The notes under the pieces were generated by a model. The model searched no databases, was not told the DNA's origin, and worked only from the letters and a program-made list of their open reading frames with translations. Made by a program: the position numbers and the translations under genes. DNA of 52,704 nucleotides from Flavobacteriales bacterium (GTDB lineage Bacteria; Bacteroidota; Bacteroidia; UBA10329), in the NCBI GenBank assembly GCA_020635535.1, contig JACJZP010000021.1, positions 1-52,704 of the forward strand. Direction: 5' to 3'. Below are positions 17,262-24,747 of this stretch, piece by piece; the first letter of the stretch is position 1, and each line of letters begins with the position of its first letter.

Positions 17262-18131
17262 TTACTCAGATTTCTTATCATTCTCGGAAGATTCGGTTTC
17301 CGAGGTCTCAACGCAGCTTTCATTGAAAAGCTTGGCGGCTTCCTTGTTTCCAAGAATTGAAGCAGCTTCAAGATCCTTGCAGCTGGGCTTGGTTTTTCCC
17401 ATCTCCAATTTTAGTTGACCACGATGTAGAAACGCCAGATCCATCTTATCATTCAATTTGGTGGCTTTATTGAAATATTTCATTGCCTCGCCATGGTCTT
17501 TGAGCTTCATATAAACCATTCCAAGGTCATCGTGGTAAATAGCATTGGACTCGTTGAGTTCTATGGCTTTCAGAAAATCACTGATCGCCTCAGTTGTATC
17601 TCCTAAGGCAATTCTACTCCAAGCCCTATGGTTATAGGCTTCGTGCATGGATGGATTCATGGAAATGGCCTGGTCATAGTCCTGCAAAGCTTCCTCATAC
17701 TTGTTCATTAGGCTCTTTGCATACCCTCTGCTTTCGTAGGCATTTGCATAATCCGGCTTCATTTCAATCACTTTACTGAAGTCGTTTACCGCTCTTCTAA
17801 GATCCTTGCGTTCAACATAACAGAACCCACGATAATTGTACGCCTTTATCAATTCGGGGTCGAGTTCAATTGCCTTGTCAAAATCTATGATGGCGTTCAT
17901 ATGATCGCCCATTCTCATATAACTCGAACCACGCATCATGTAAGCTTCCAGATAATCTGGTTTCAATTCAATTGCACGATTGAAATACGGAATTGCCTCA
18001 GCATCTTTTCCTTCATTGGTTCTGAGCAAACCTTGTACAAATGTGTCTTTAGATGTTTGAGCAGTTACTCCGAGGGTGATTGCCAAGTAAATGATCAGGT
18101 TCAATGGTACGGCCAGCTTCCTAAATCGCAT
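17262..18131 (-). CDS. TPR repeat protein, exported (first of four paralogs next to rarA)
   Basis: The protein has about 289 residues: a signal peptide (LAVPLNLIIYLAITLGVTAQ), six to seven tetratricopeptide repeats (AIPYFNRAIELKPDYLEAY and variants) and an acidic polar tail rich in Ser, Glu and Lys. A short C-terminal cap, CKDLEAASILGNKEAAKLF, is shared with two of the neighbouring paralogs. ATG 18131 was chosen; a TTG at 18140 would overlap the upstream TGA. It is likely a periplasmic or cell-surface scaffold. The partner is unknown. Confidence 0.75.
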   Translation of the reverse strand: MRFRKLAVPLNLIIYLAITLGVTAQTSKDTFVQGLLRTNEGKDAEAIPYFNRAIELKPDYLEAYMMRGSSYMRMGDHMNAIIDFDKAIELDPELIKAYNYRGFCYVERKDLRRAVNDFSKVIEMKPDYANAYESRGYAKSLMNKYEEALQDYDQAISMNPSMHEAYNHRAWSRIALGDTTEAISDFLKAIELNESNAIYHDDLGMVYMKLKDHGEAMKYFNKATKLNDKMDLAFLHRGQLKLEMGKTKPSCKDLEAASILGNKEAAKLFNESCVETSETESSENDKKSE

Positions 18132-18136
18132 AGCAA

Positions 18137-18688
18137 TCAATTTTGTAGTGAAAGTAAAGTTTCCTTTGCCTGAATGACTCCATTTTGGTACGCCATGGCA
18201 AGATCATGCATTGCCAGATCCTTCCGATGGATACTGAGGAATACCATTGCTCTATTGTAGAATGCTTTACCGTCTGAAGGATTGATGTCCAAGGCTGTAG
18301 TGAAGTCAGAAACCGCTCCCTGAAAATCTTTCAATTGTACTTTAACAGCACCTCTGTTTGTAAAGAGTTCTTCATCTTCCCGGTTGAGCTCAATTGCCCT
18401 GTTGTAATCTTCCAAGGCTTTTTCATAGGAACCCAACATGCTTGCAATCCTTGCTCGGTTAAATAGAGCGTCCTCATGCTTTGGGTTTATCAGAATGGCC
18501 GAACTGAAATCTTCGTACGCAACACTTATGTTGTTCAAGAAAACATGTGCCAGCCCTCTATTATATAATATGTCGGCATTTTGGGGTTGCTGTTCCAATG
18601 CTTTTGAATAATCATCCACAGCACCTTCAAAATCCTTGCTTTCGAATTTCAGATCACCATCAGCTATGAGATCCTCAGCACTTTTCAT
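18137..18688 (-). CDS. TPR repeat protein without signal peptide
   Basis: The 183-residue protein is almost entirely TPR (about five repeats such as AVDDYSKALEQQPQNADILYN). Unlike its three neighbours it has no signal peptide and no Cys-containing C-terminal cap, so it probably works in the cytoplasm. It begins 4 bp after the upstream TPR gene and ends close to the start of the next, so all are in one transcription unit. Confidence 0.75.
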   Translation of the reverse strand: MKSAEDLIADGDLKFESKDFEGAVDDYSKALEQQPQNADILYNRGLAHVFLNNISVAYEDFSSAILINPKHEDALFNRARIASMLGSYEKALEDYNRAIELNREDEELFTNRGAVKVQLKDFQGAVSDFTTALDINPSDGKAFYNRAMVFLSIHRKDLAMHDLAMAYQNGVIQAKETLLSLQN

Positions 18689-18692
18689 ACGT

Positions 18693-19409
18693 CTATTGAT
18701 TGCAACGCGAAGCGATATAATCCGCTGCCTCTGATTCTCCCAACTCTCCGGCCAAGTACCAATCTATGCATGCGCCTGGTGTATCTCCCAACAGACTTTT
18801 ACAAATACCGCGGTTCATGTAGGCTGAAGCATACTCCGCATCAATGATTATGGCTTTATTAAAATCGTCAATTGCACCATGGTAATCCTTCAGTTCCTTT
18901 TTGGCAAAACCTCTGTTGTGCAGAGCAGTTTTGTTCTTTTCGTTGAGATTTATTGCGTAGTTGTAAGCCTTCATTGCTTCTATGTAGTCAGGAGTGCTCA
19001 TAGAGAAATATGAGTCGCCCATTCTGATGTATGCAATTTCGTTGTTGGGATTCAGCTCTAAGGCCTTTTTACAGTCTTCAATAGCACCTTTATAATCTTT
19101 GAGGTCAACATATACTGCACTGCGAAATGCATATGCCATGCTGTTATCTGCATCCAATGAAATGACCTTGTTGAAATCTTGAATGGCCAGAATACCCTTG
19201 CCCGAATTGTACTTAGCCTCTCCTCGCTTTAGCAAGTAATCCGTATTGTTCTTGTCTTCTGCAAGTGCCTTGCCAAGAAGGTCAATCGCTTCCGAGTAGT
19301 TTTTGGAGTCCAGTTGTTCAAGGGCTTGTTCGTAGAATTCTTTGGCGGTTTGACCAAATGACGACTGCACACACAAGGCAATCATTAGTATAAAAAGTAG
19401 TCTTGGCAT
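18693..19409 (-). CDS. TPR repeat protein, exported
   Basis: The 238-residue protein has a signal peptide (LLFILMIALCVQSSFGQ), about five TPRs (AIEDCKKALELNPNNEIAYI and variants) and a C-terminal cap, GACIDWYLAGELGESEAADYI, with paired Cys residues seen also in the other exported paralogs. It is a likely periplasmic scaffold. A 72 bp spacer separates it from the first TPR gene, so a second promoter is possible. Confidence 0.75.
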   Translation of the reverse strand: MPRLLFILMIALCVQSSFGQTAKEFYEQALEQLDSKNYSEAIDLLGKALAEDKNNTDYLLKRGEAKYNSGKGILAIQDFNKVISLDADNSMAYAFRSAVYVDLKDYKGAIEDCKKALELNPNNEIAYIRMGDSYFSMSTPDYIEAMKAYNYAINLNEKNKTALHNRGFAKKELKDYHGAIDDFNKAIIIDAEYASAYMNRGICKSLLGDTPGACIDWYLAGELGESEAADYIASRCNQ

Positions 19410-19481
19410 TTAACGTTTATGTTGAGTGCGCCAAAAATACTATTCAGACCAAATGGGCAGGTAAAGAAATTGACTTATCGG

Positions 19482-20090
19482 TCAGTCTTCACAATATTCA
19501 GAGAAAGACACCATGGCTACCATGTACCCGAGTTTCTGGGCAGTTTCAATGTCATTGCAGGCACCTGTAATGTCACCGCTCAGATACTTTACCTCGCCCC
19601 TAAGAGTGTAAGTCTTGGCATAATTTGGGTCTAATTTAATGGCAGCATCCAGGTCTTTAATGGCAAGCTTGTAATCTTTAACCTCTTTCAGAGCCAAACC
19701 TCTTCCCAAATAAGCTTCTTTTTCTGAAGGATTCAGTGCAATTGCGGTGGTGTAATCGCTTATAGCACCATTGAGATCATTAAGCTTTCTCTTGGCTTTT
19801 CCGCGGTTGGCATAAGCATCGCTATAGTCAGATTTTAGAGCAATGGCAATATTGTAATCCTGCAACGCGCCATAGTAATTGTCCATTTCATCTTTGACGT
19901 AACCTCTAAAATTGAAAGCCTTAATAAACCTTGGGTCAATTTCAATGGCTTTATTGAGGTCCTCTAAAGCTCCTCTAAAATCCTGTAGCGTAACCTTTGT
20001 TTCTGCTTTCCGATAATACTCTTCAGCAGTTTGGGCAGTAGCAAACTCTAAGCCCAAGAAGAGTATGAGGATATATAACATTATACGCAT
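19482..20090 (-). CDS. TPR repeat protein, exported (first of the unit)
   Basis: The protein has about 202 residues: a signal peptide (LYILILFLGLEFATAQ), four to five TPRs (ALEDLNKAIEIDPRFIKAFN and variants) and the Cys-bearing cap GACNDIETAQKLGYM. ATG 20090 was chosen because the longer reading to TTG 20099 falls inside the -7 box TAATTTTG. That would make the mRNA leaderless or nearly so. It heads the probable tpr-tpr-tpr-tpr-rarA transcription unit. Confidence 0.75.
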   Translation of the reverse strand: MRIMLYILILFLGLEFATAQTAEEYYRKAETKVTLQDFRGALEDLNKAIEIDPRFIKAFNFRGYVKDEMDNYYGALQDYNIAIALKSDYSDAYANRGKAKRKLNDLNGAISDYTTAIALNPSEKEAYLGRGLALKEVKDYKLAIKDLDAAIKLDPNYAKTYTLRGEVKYLSGDITGACNDIETAQKLGYMVAMVSFSEYCED

Positions 20091-20096
20091 GACATT

Positions 20097-20104
20097 CAAA
20101 ATTA
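20097..20104 (-). promoter_or_regulatory. Putative -7 box for the TPR unit
   Basis: On the minus strand TAATTTTG matches TAnnTTTG exactly and ends 6 bp before the ATG at 20088-20090, which predicts a leaderless transcript. No clear -33 TTG was located. Confidence 0.45.
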
Positions 20105-20188
20105 GGTAAAATGATTAATCAGTATTGTTTACCTGTTCACCACCTACTGAGGTTTTTAACTTTCATCAATAAAATTTGACCCTATAGC

Positions 20189-21304
20189 ATGCACAAAAGG
20201 CTTAAAATTCTTTTGGTTGAACCATTTGCTGCTGGTTCTCATAAACAATGGGCACAAGGATTTCAGAAATTCAGTTCTCATGAGGTGGTGATTCTCAGCT
20301 TGCCCGGAAGGCACTGGAAATGGAGAATGCACGGAGCCGCAGTAACCCTTGCTCAAGAGTTCAGGAATCTGGATTTCTGCCCAGATCTGATAATTGCCTC
20401 AGACATGCTTGATCTGGCAACATTCAAGGGATTGATTGCGAGTAAAATGAGAAACATCCCGTGTGCATTGTATTTCCACGAGAATCAGCTTACCTATCCA
20501 TGGTCAACCGCAGATTCGGATACGGAATTGGGTAGAGATAATCACTACGCCTTTATCAACTACACATCTGCCTTGGTGGCCGATCGTGTTTTTTTCAATT
20601 CAGACTATCACCGGAAATCGTTCATGTTGGCCTTGCCAGCATTTCTCTCAAAATTTCCCGATCATCAGAATTTGAGCACAATGGCAGAAATTGAGAACAA
20701 ATCTTTGGTAGCATACTTAGGGATGGATCTGAGAAGTTTGGATGATGAATACCCAAAACATTCAGAACGAAGAAAACGTGCAACGGTACTTTGGAATCAC
20801 CGTTGGGAATATGACAAGAATCCAAGAGAATTCTTTGAGGCATTGTACGCGATTCAGCGAAGGGGCTTGGAGTTCAACTTGATAGTTCTTGGTGAGCAAT
20901 TCAAGAACTCACCCAAGGTATTTAAGGAAGCTAAGGAGATTTTGGCAGACAGAATTCTGCACTGGGGGTTTGTCAATGACAGAAGAGAATACGCAAAGTG
21001 GTTGTGGGAATCTGACATCCTTCCGGTAACCTCTTATCAAGACTTCTTTGGAGGAAGCATTGTTGAAGCAATGTATTGCAATGTCAATCCATTGTTACCC
21101 AATAGGTTGGCATATCCTGAGCACATTCCGTCTTACCTGCATCACGCGTTCTTTTACGAAGACGGTGAACTTGTGAATAAACTTCAGTGTTGGATAAAAG
21201 ATGTTTCTGTTCTCAGAAAGCAGCAGACCCAGAGTTTTGTGGAACGCTATGATTGGAGGAGCATAGCTTGCTATTATGACGCTGTTCTAAACGATATGGT
21301 TTAG
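20189..21304 (+). CDS. tRNA-queuosine alpha-mannosyltransferase-like glycosyltransferase (DUF3524)
   Basis: The 371-residue protein matches the layout of vertebrate QTMAN (formerly GTDC1), which adds mannose to queuosine in tRNA-Asp. The N-terminal DUF3524 domain (about 1-170) has EPFAAGSHKQW, SLPGRHWKWRMHGAA and CALYFHENQLTYPW. The C-terminal GT4-like domain (about 190-371) has WNHRWEYDKNPREFFEAL, LGEQFKNSPKVFKEAKE, LHWGFVNDRREYAKW and FFGGSIVEAMYCNVNPLLP. There is no signal peptide, so it is cytoplasmic, as a tRNA modifier should be. The genome carries queE (7317-8009), which makes queuosine a credible acceptor. The bacterial activity is inferred; another nucleoside or glycan acceptor is possible. 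It is divergent from the TPR unit. Confidence 0.8.
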   Translation: MHKRLKILLVEPFAAGSHKQWAQGFQKFSSHEVVILSLPGRHWKWRMHGAAVTLAQEFRNLDFCPDLIIASDMLDLATFKGLIASKMRNIPCALYFHENQLTYPWSTADSDTELGRDNHYAFINYTSALVADRVFFNSDYHRKSFMLALPAFLSKFPDHQNLSTMAEIENKSLVAYLGMDLRSLDDEYPKHSERRKRATVLWNHRWEYDKNPREFFEALYAIQRRGLEFNLIVLGEQFKNSPKVFKEAKEILADRILHWGFVNDRREYAKWLWESDILPVTSYQDFFGGSIVEAMYCNVNPLLPNRLAYPEHIPSYLHHAFFYEDGELVNKLQCWIKDVSVLRKQQTQSFVERYDWRSIACYYDAVLNDMV

Positions 21305-21307
21305 GAT

Positions 21308-22105
21308 TTATCGCTCAGCCAATTTCACTTTAACCCAAAACCTAATGGGTTCTGCAAACTTATTGTAAGCAGTTGAGGAACGTAAAGCAGTTCCTGCGGC
21401 TGTACTTGCTTGAGGCGTGTTAAGTCCATAAGGGTCATTTGCAGTACGACCCATTGCTCTATCGCCAGCAGTGAGCTGGTTTGGGTCTACCACACTCGTG
21501 TTTGGGTTAGCAACATCTTGCTGAGGCATCTCATAACCACCGGTCTCAATACCTAATGCCAGAATGTCGGATTCTACCCCTACCAACTTTAACGGAATAA
21601 TTGCATGGTAGACAAGCGATCGCGTGTCGTCAAACTGAAGTCTTACAGTAACTCCCTTAGATTCGGCATTATTGAATATTGCAGTGGTTGCGTCCCCAAG
21701 TTTAAGGTAACCGTCAGTGGGTATCATCTGATCTAAAGTTTGCTTTCCTAGTTGCATACTTTGGTCGTATTGGTTTCCATATTCTTCCAATTCCGAGATT
21801 GGAACCTTATCAGAATAGATGGGAAACTGAATCTCATTCTTCTGTTTGTTCTTGGCGGTTGGATCAATAAAAACACGCAGTCCTGTGGTTAGGATTTTCT
21901 GAATCGTGAGTTGATCCATGACATCAAACGAAAAGTATAGATGTTCGGAATCATTCTCGATGTTGTACCTGATCTTTGAATCAGCATCGTAAAAGCGGAA
22001 TGCGTTCGATTCTGTAGCTGGCTGTTTCCAATTGCTTTCGAAAAGCTTGTTGGAGCATCCGGCCAGAAAAGTGGCAGTACTCAGAAATAGGAGTAGATTC
22101 TTCAT
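21308..22105 (-). CDS. Lipoprotein of unknown function
   Basis: The protein has about 265 residues and a clean lipobox, MKNLLLFLSTATFLAGCSNK; this fixes the start at ATG 22105 rather than an upstream ATG at 22126. The mature part looks like a beta-sandwich with an early SKIRYNIENDSEHLYFSFDV segment, as in carbohydrate-binding or DOMON-like domains, and a Pro/Thr/Asn-rich middle. Its predicted -7 box overlaps the palindrome at 22150-22165, so it may be controlled by the divergent TetR regulator. Function unknown. Confidence 0.7.
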   Translation of the reverse strand: MKNLLLFLSTATFLAGCSNKLFESNWKQPATESNAFRFYDADSKIRYNIENDSEHLYFSFDVMDQLTIQKILTTGLRVFIDPTAKNKQKNEIQFPIYSDKVPISELEEYGNQYDQSMQLGKQTLDQMIPTDGYLKLGDATTAIFNNAESKGVTVRLQFDDTRSLVYHAIIPLKLVGVESDILALGIETGGYEMPQQDVANPNTSVVDPNQLTAGDRAMGRTANDPYGLNTPQASTAAGTALRSSTAYNKFAEPIRFWVKVKLAER

Positions 22106-22149
22106 TCGCCAAAGTTCTAAAAACAAGTTTTCAACGGATTGAAAATTAT

Positions 22150-22165
22150 TAGTACAAATGTACTA
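22150..22165. promoter_or_regulatory. Palindromic operator between lipoprotein and tetR, overlapping a -7 box
   Basis: TAGTACA-AA-TGTACTA is a perfect 7+2+7 inverted repeat. Read on the minus strand it contains TACATTTG, an exact Bacteroidota -7 box for the lipoprotein gene. A further half-site TGTACTA at 22191-22197 abuts the tetR ATG, 32 bp (three helical turns) from the matching arm. Together these suggest autoregulation and repression by the adjacent TetR-family protein. Confidence 0.65.
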
Positions 22166-22197
22166 TTATTGCATTCCATTATGGTGTTTCTGTACTA

Positions 22198-22830
22198 ATG
22201 TCAACTACCAAAGAGCGTATCATCACAACTGCTGTAGAGCTTTTCAATGCGAAAGGGTTCGTGAGCGTGACCATGCGCGACCTTGCCAATGAGTTGGACA
22301 TGAGCCTCGGAAACCTCACGTATCACTTCAAAAAGAAGGAAGAGTTGATGGAGGCCATTCACGACCGCATCATTGAAGAGCGGAACGTGATGCTCGAATC
22401 GGTGCAGATGATTCCTTCCATTGAGAACATTCACCGACAGATGGTGCCACTGCTACAATTGTACGAGCGTTATAGGTTTTTGCAGCAAGATATTTTGGAA
22501 GTGAGCCGCGCGTATCCGCATTTAGCAGAGGTCATGCGCGGACAATTCAAAAACCAGATCAGATACATCAAAGCGATTATCGATTACTCGGTTGGCTCAG
22601 GGAACATGAAGCCGGAAGCACGGCTTGGGCAGTATCAGCAACTGGCCGAAACAGTTTGGATGATCATTACCTTTTGGTTGGCGCAACGCGAGTTACGTGA
22701 CCAGAAGGGAAATCTATACAATCAAGCACGAAGTGCCATTTGGAATTTGACCATTCCATTGCTGACGGAGAAAGGTCTCGCCAACTTCAATAAGATCGAT
22801 TTCACAGAAGAAGTTCAAAATGCAGAGTAA
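22198..22830 (+). CDS. TetR/AcrR family transcriptional regulator
   Basis: The 210-residue protein has an N-terminal TetR helix-turn-helix (about 1-48: TKERIITTAVELFNAKGF, VTMRDLANELDMSLGNLTYHFKKKEEL) and an all-helical ligand-binding domain. It lies immediately upstream of and codirectional with the acyl-CoA carboxylase and beta-oxidation genes. By analogy with FadR/PsrA-type TetR proteins it probably senses an acyl-CoA and derepresses them. The palindrome and half-site in its own promoter suggest autorepression. The ligand is unknown. Confidence 0.88.
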   Translation: MSTTKERIITTAVELFNAKGFVSVTMRDLANELDMSLGNLTYHFKKKEELMEAIHDRIIEERNVMLESVQMIPSIENIHRQMVPLLQLYERYRFLQQDILEVSRAYPHLAEVMRGQFKNQIRYIKAIIDYSVGSGNMKPEARLGQYQQLAETVWMIITFWLAQRELRDQKGNLYNQARSAIWNLTIPLLTEKGLANFNKIDFTEEVQNAE

Positions 22831-22842
22831 AGACATGGTTTT

Positions 22843-22923
22843 AGCCACAGAAACACAGATTTTCACAGAAGAATTGAAATTATTTTCAGTGAAACCCTCT
22901 GTGCATTCTGTGTTTCTGTGGCT
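22843..22923. repeat. Long palindromic hairpin repeat, copy 2
   Basis: Arms at 22843-22859 (AGCCACAGAAACACAGA) and 22907-22923 are perfectly complementary over 17 bp, as in the copy at 3574-3663. The ninth or tenth base differs between copies, and the opposite arm carries the matching change, so pairing is preserved. It is located after tetR. Confidence 0.85.
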
Positions 22924-22930
22924 CAATAAA

Positions 22931-22975
22931 TTCTTCGCGCTCTTTGCGTTATCTCCGCGCCTTTGCGGTTCACGT
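22931..22975. repeat. CTTTGCG-type repeated words
   Basis: The stretch reads TTCTTCGCGCTCTTTGCG then CCGCGCCTTTGCGGTTCACG, a half element of the family whose fuller palindromic copy lies at 34165-34266. Confidence 0.55.
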
Positions 22976-22976
22976 C

Positions 22977-23012
22977 ATTCGAATATTCGCACCTATTCGT
23001 AATTAAGTTACC
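22977..23012. repeat. ATTCG/CGAAT word repeat, left of carboxylase beta gene
   Basis: CATTCGAATATTCGCACC then TATTCGTAATTAAGTTACC end directly before the carboxylase ATG at 23014. An inverted relative (TACGAATTACGAATTG...) sits 7 bp after the same gene's stop at 24616-24650. The same pair brackets the enoyl-CoA hydratase gene. Confidence 0.65.
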
Positions 23013-23013
23013 A

Positions 23014-24609
23014 ATGAAACTCACATCCAAGGTCAATACGAAAACGCAGCAGTACGCCTCCAATCGTGAAGGCATGCTCAAACTGCTCGAAAAACTTGAA
23101 AAGCATTACGAGGATAGCCGTTTTCAAGGACAGGAAAAGCATATTGAACGTGCTCGTTCAAAGGGAAAATTCTTGGCACGGGAGCGCATCGAACTGCTCC
23201 TCGATCAAGACAGTCCATTCCTCGAACTTTTGCCATTGGCCGGTTTGGGTGGCAAAGGTTTCGGAACGGGTGGAACATCGGTTGGTGGCATTGGCATCGT
23301 TTCTGGCCGATTGGTCATGGTCATTTCCAATGTGGGGACGAACAAGAGCGGTTCTATTGATTTCGCAACACTGCAAAAAGCTATGCGCTTGAACGAGATT
23401 GCTGACGAAAACGAATTGCCTTGCATCAGTTTGGTTGAGAGCTCTGGGGCAAATCTTCCTGAGCAGGCCAAGATCTTCAACCTCGGAGGAACCAACTTCC
23501 GTGACATCACCAGACGTTCCAAAAAAGGAATTCCATCCATTTCGGTAGTGTTTGGAAACGCCACGGCTGGTGGCGCTTACATTCCTGGAATGTCGGACTA
23601 TTCCATCTTCGTGAAGGAACAGGCGAAGGTGTTTCTCGCTGGTCCGCCATTGGTGAAAATGGCCACCAACGAGGTGGTTGATGACGAAACCCTCGGTGGG
23701 GCGGAAATGCACACCAAGATTTCGGGTGTTTCCGATTACTTGGCTGAAGATGAATTGGACGGTATTCGCATTGCGCGTGAATTGGTCGCCACGCTTCGTC
23801 CAGCCAAAACGCATTTCCAGCCCGAAGGATTAGCTGAAGAACCAACTTATGCGGAAGAGGAATTGCTCGGAATTGTTCCGCCCGATGTCAAAATACCTTT
23901 CGATATCCGTGAGGTGATTGCCCGAACGGTCGATGGTTCGGAATTTACCGAATTCAAACCTGATCATGGCGAAACGCTTGTCTGCGGTTGGGCCAAGATC
24001 CACGGTTATCCCGTGGGAATTCTCGGCAACAATGGCGTGCTTTTCTCGGAAAGCGCCAATAAGGGAACGCACTTCATTCAACTGTGCAACAAGAATGATG
24101 TGCCACTTCTTTTCTTCCAGAACATCACTGGTTTTATGGTCGGAAAGGACTATGAGCAAGGTGGCATCATCAAGCACGGAGCCAAGCTGATCAATGCTGT
24201 TTCCAACTCCGAAGTTCCCGCCATCACCATTATGATGGGAGCGAGTTACGGAGCTGGCAATTACGCCATGATGGGTCGGGCCTATCAACCACGGTTCTTG
24301 TTTTCTTATCCGAATTCACGAATTGCGGTTATGGGGCCAGAGCAGTTAGCTGGTGTAATGGAGATCATCCAACGGCAAGCGGCCAAAAAAGCGGGCAACG
24401 AATTCGATGAGAACCAAGCGAAGATGATGCGCGATTACATGATACAAGAAGCTGTTAAACAGTCGGATGCGTGGTATTCATCTGGCCAGATTTGGGATGA
24501 TGGTGTCATTGATCCGCGACAGACACGGAACTATCTGGGAATGTGCTTGGCGGTGGTTAATAACGCACCGATCAAAGGCACCGACAGTTATGGGATTTTC
24601 AGAATGTGA
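23014..24609 (+). CDS. Acyl-CoA carboxylase beta subunit (carboxyltransferase), MCC/GCC type
   Basis: The 531-residue carboxyltransferase subunit moves carboxyl from biotin to an acyl-CoA. Visible features are GKFLARERIELLLD, ESSGANLPEQAKIF, FGNATAGGAYIPGMSDY (oxyanion-hole glycines of the N-half), AGPPLVKMATNEVV, LGGAEMHTKISGVSDYLAEDE, and in the C-half LGNNGVLFSESANKGTHFI and MGASYGAGNYAMMGRAY. The GANLP and SDY features are those of methylcrotonyl-CoA and geranyl-CoA carboxylases (LiuB, AtuC) rather than propionyl-CoA carboxylase. ATG 23014 was chosen because the family begins near KVNTKTQQY. The alpha subunit follows 138 bp downstream. Substrate inferred to be a 3-methyl-branched enoyl-CoA. 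Confidence 0.88.
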   Translation: MKLTSKVNTKTQQYASNREGMLKLLEKLEKHYEDSRFQGQEKHIERARSKGKFLARERIELLLDQDSPFLELLPLAGLGGKGFGTGGTSVGGIGIVSGRLVMVISNVGTNKSGSIDFATLQKAMRLNEIADENELPCISLVESSGANLPEQAKIFNLGGTNFRDITRRSKKGIPSISVVFGNATAGGAYIPGMSDYSIFVKEQAKVFLAGPPLVKMATNEVVDDETLGGAEMHTKISGVSDYLAEDELDGIRIARELVATLRPAKTHFQPEGLAEEPTYAEEELLGIVPPDVKIPFDIREVIARTVDGSEFTEFKPDHGETLVCGWAKIHGYPVGILGNNGVLFSESANKGTHFIQLCNKNDVPLLFFQNITGFMVGKDYEQGGIIKHGAKLINAVSNSEVPAITIMMGASYGAGNYAMMGRAYQPRFLFSYPNSRIAVMGPEQLAGVMEIIQRQAAKKAGNEFDENQAKMMRDYMIQEAVKQSDAWYSSGQIWDDGVIDPRQTRNYLGMCLAVVNNAPIKGTDSYGIFRM

Positions 24610-24615
24610 AATGGA

Positions 24616-24650
24616 TACGAATTACGAATTGAATACGAATATGACGAATA
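24616..24650. repeat. CGAATTACGAAT word repeat, right of carboxylase beta gene
   Basis: TACGAATTACGAATTGAATA continued by CGAATATGACGAATA starts 7 bp after the carboxylase stop codon. It is an inverted relative of 22977-23012. Confidence 0.65.
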
Positions 24651-24653
24651 GCT

Positions 24654-24700
24654 GTCTCGAAGCCGTTCCCACTTTCAAAGGGGGTGTCGAGGAACGAGAC
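24654..24700. repeat. Palindromic G-rich repeat between carboxylase subunits
   Basis: GTCTCG (24654-24659) pairs with CGAGAC (24695-24700), and GTTCC with GGAAC inside it, around an ACTTTCAAAGGGGGTG core. The core resembles the CTTTCAAAGG hairpin found inside the alpha-subunit gene at 26279-26398, so both may be from one element family. Confidence 0.55.
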
Positions 24701-24747
24701 GGGGGATTTTATTCATTAGCTAATTACCCTAATTCGCTTATTTCCAA

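Noticed and set aside
24616..24747. Possible short gene between the carboxylase subunits
   Set aside because: The stretch is made of word repeats and a G-rich hairpin, and the open frame is a by-product of their low complexity.
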